Shown: positions 15,803 to 15,828 of the stretch, piece after piece
How positions within the stretch are numbered: position 1 is the stretch's first letter
How the letters are laid out: every line of letters starts with the position of its first letter
Notes under the pieces: model-generated
The model's database searches: none
What the model was told of the DNA's origin: nothing
What the model saw: only the letters and a program-made list of their open reading frames with translations
Translations under genes and position numbers: made by a program
Origin: Proteiniphilum sp. UBA4084
Lineage (GTDB): Bacteria; Bacteroidota; Bacteroidia; Bacteroidales; Dysgonomonadaceae
DNA length: 15,828 nt
Reading direction: 5' to 3'
NCBI GenBank assembly: GCA_002383605.1
Contig: DFYK01000042.1
Location: 1-15,828, forward strand

Positions 15803-15828
15803 CATAACAGTAATTAATATCATACATC

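Larger units (their letters stand above)
14963..15817 (+). pseudogene. HTCS sensor N-terminus broken into GH97-like sequence (chimeric frame)
   Basis: The frame is 284 codons. Residues 1-24 are a signal peptide ending L-P-A-Q. Residues ~30-203 are the start of a two-component-regulator propeller: the opening Y-S-Y-L-T-I-N-E-G-L and repeated blades F-V-W-I-G-T-S-N-G-L, H-L-W-V-A-S-D-A-G-L, N-L-W-I-G-K-S-D-G-L and E-I-W-A-G-G-K. Intact HTCS proteins run to ~1,300-1,400 residues, with a double propeller, histidine kinase, receiver and AraC HTH. All of that is missing here. From about residue 204 the protein stops resembling a propeller and reads as two pieces of a GH97 glycosidase, ending at a stop at 15815-15817. 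The HTCS part has a good promoter and looks normal. The fusion is either a real rearrangement or an assembly error near the sequence edge. Confidence 0.75.

Noticed and set aside
14963..15828. Mobile element insertion into the HTCS gene
   Set aside because: No transposase, terminal inverted repeat or target duplication is visible; the inserted sequence resembles GH97 coding DNA.
1..15828. SusC/SusD pair, CRISPR array, tRNA or rRNA genes
   Set aside because: None was seen; no regularly spaced repeats or long non-coding stretches occur.

Overview
The window looks like part of a polysaccharide utilisation locus (PUL) from a member of the Bacteroidota, most likely the order Bacteroidales. Four things point there: TAnnTTTG-type -7 promoter elements, weak or absent Shine-Dalgarno sequences, lipoprotein or '..AQ' signal peptides on nearly every enzyme, and a hybrid two-component-system (HTCS) sensor beside carbohydrate-active enzymes. 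I cannot name a genus. No SusC/SusD pair, tRNA, rRNA, CRISPR array or transposase is visible, so this is an enzyme-and-regulator flank of a PUL, not its core.

Layout. (1) 1-843, +: 3' part of a rhamnogalacturonan acetylesterase-like (CE12/SGNH) protein whose start lies outside the window. (2) 849-1916 and 1945-3012, -: two tandem LacI-family regulators, each 355 residues, about 75% identical by hand count and with the same DNA-recognition helix. (3) 3145-13447, +: a run of six secreted enzymes, namely GH42 beta-galactosidase, PA14-containing GH3, an alpha/beta-hydrolase, a CE1-like esterase with an N-terminal E-set/CBM48-like domain, a two-domain carboxylesterase, and a GH43 arabinanase-like protein with a ricin-type trefoil tail. 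An intrinsic terminator at 13528-13570 closes the run. (4) 13544-14665, -: a convergent second GH43-like lipoprotein. (5) 14963-15817, +: the N-terminal propeller of an HTCS sensor with a strong promoter. After about 200 codons its reading frame changes into two non-contiguous pieces of a GH97 glycosidase and then stops near the window edge.

How they may work together (inference): CE12, GH42 and arabinan-type GH43 enzymes together suggest the side chains and acetylated backbone of pectic rhamnogalacturonan I. The three consecutive serine esterases would remove acetyl or feruloyl groups so that the exo- and endo-glycosidases can act. The twin LacI proteins, divergent from the enzyme run, are the obvious local regulators. 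A perfect 14-bp palindrome with a central CG, just before GH3, is the best operator candidate. An HTCS would add control by a periplasmic oligosaccharide, but the copy seen here is not intact.

The most unusual feature is the HTCS/GH97 mosaic at the right edge. It is either a real gene wreck or fusion, or an assembly chimera, and read mapping would decide.
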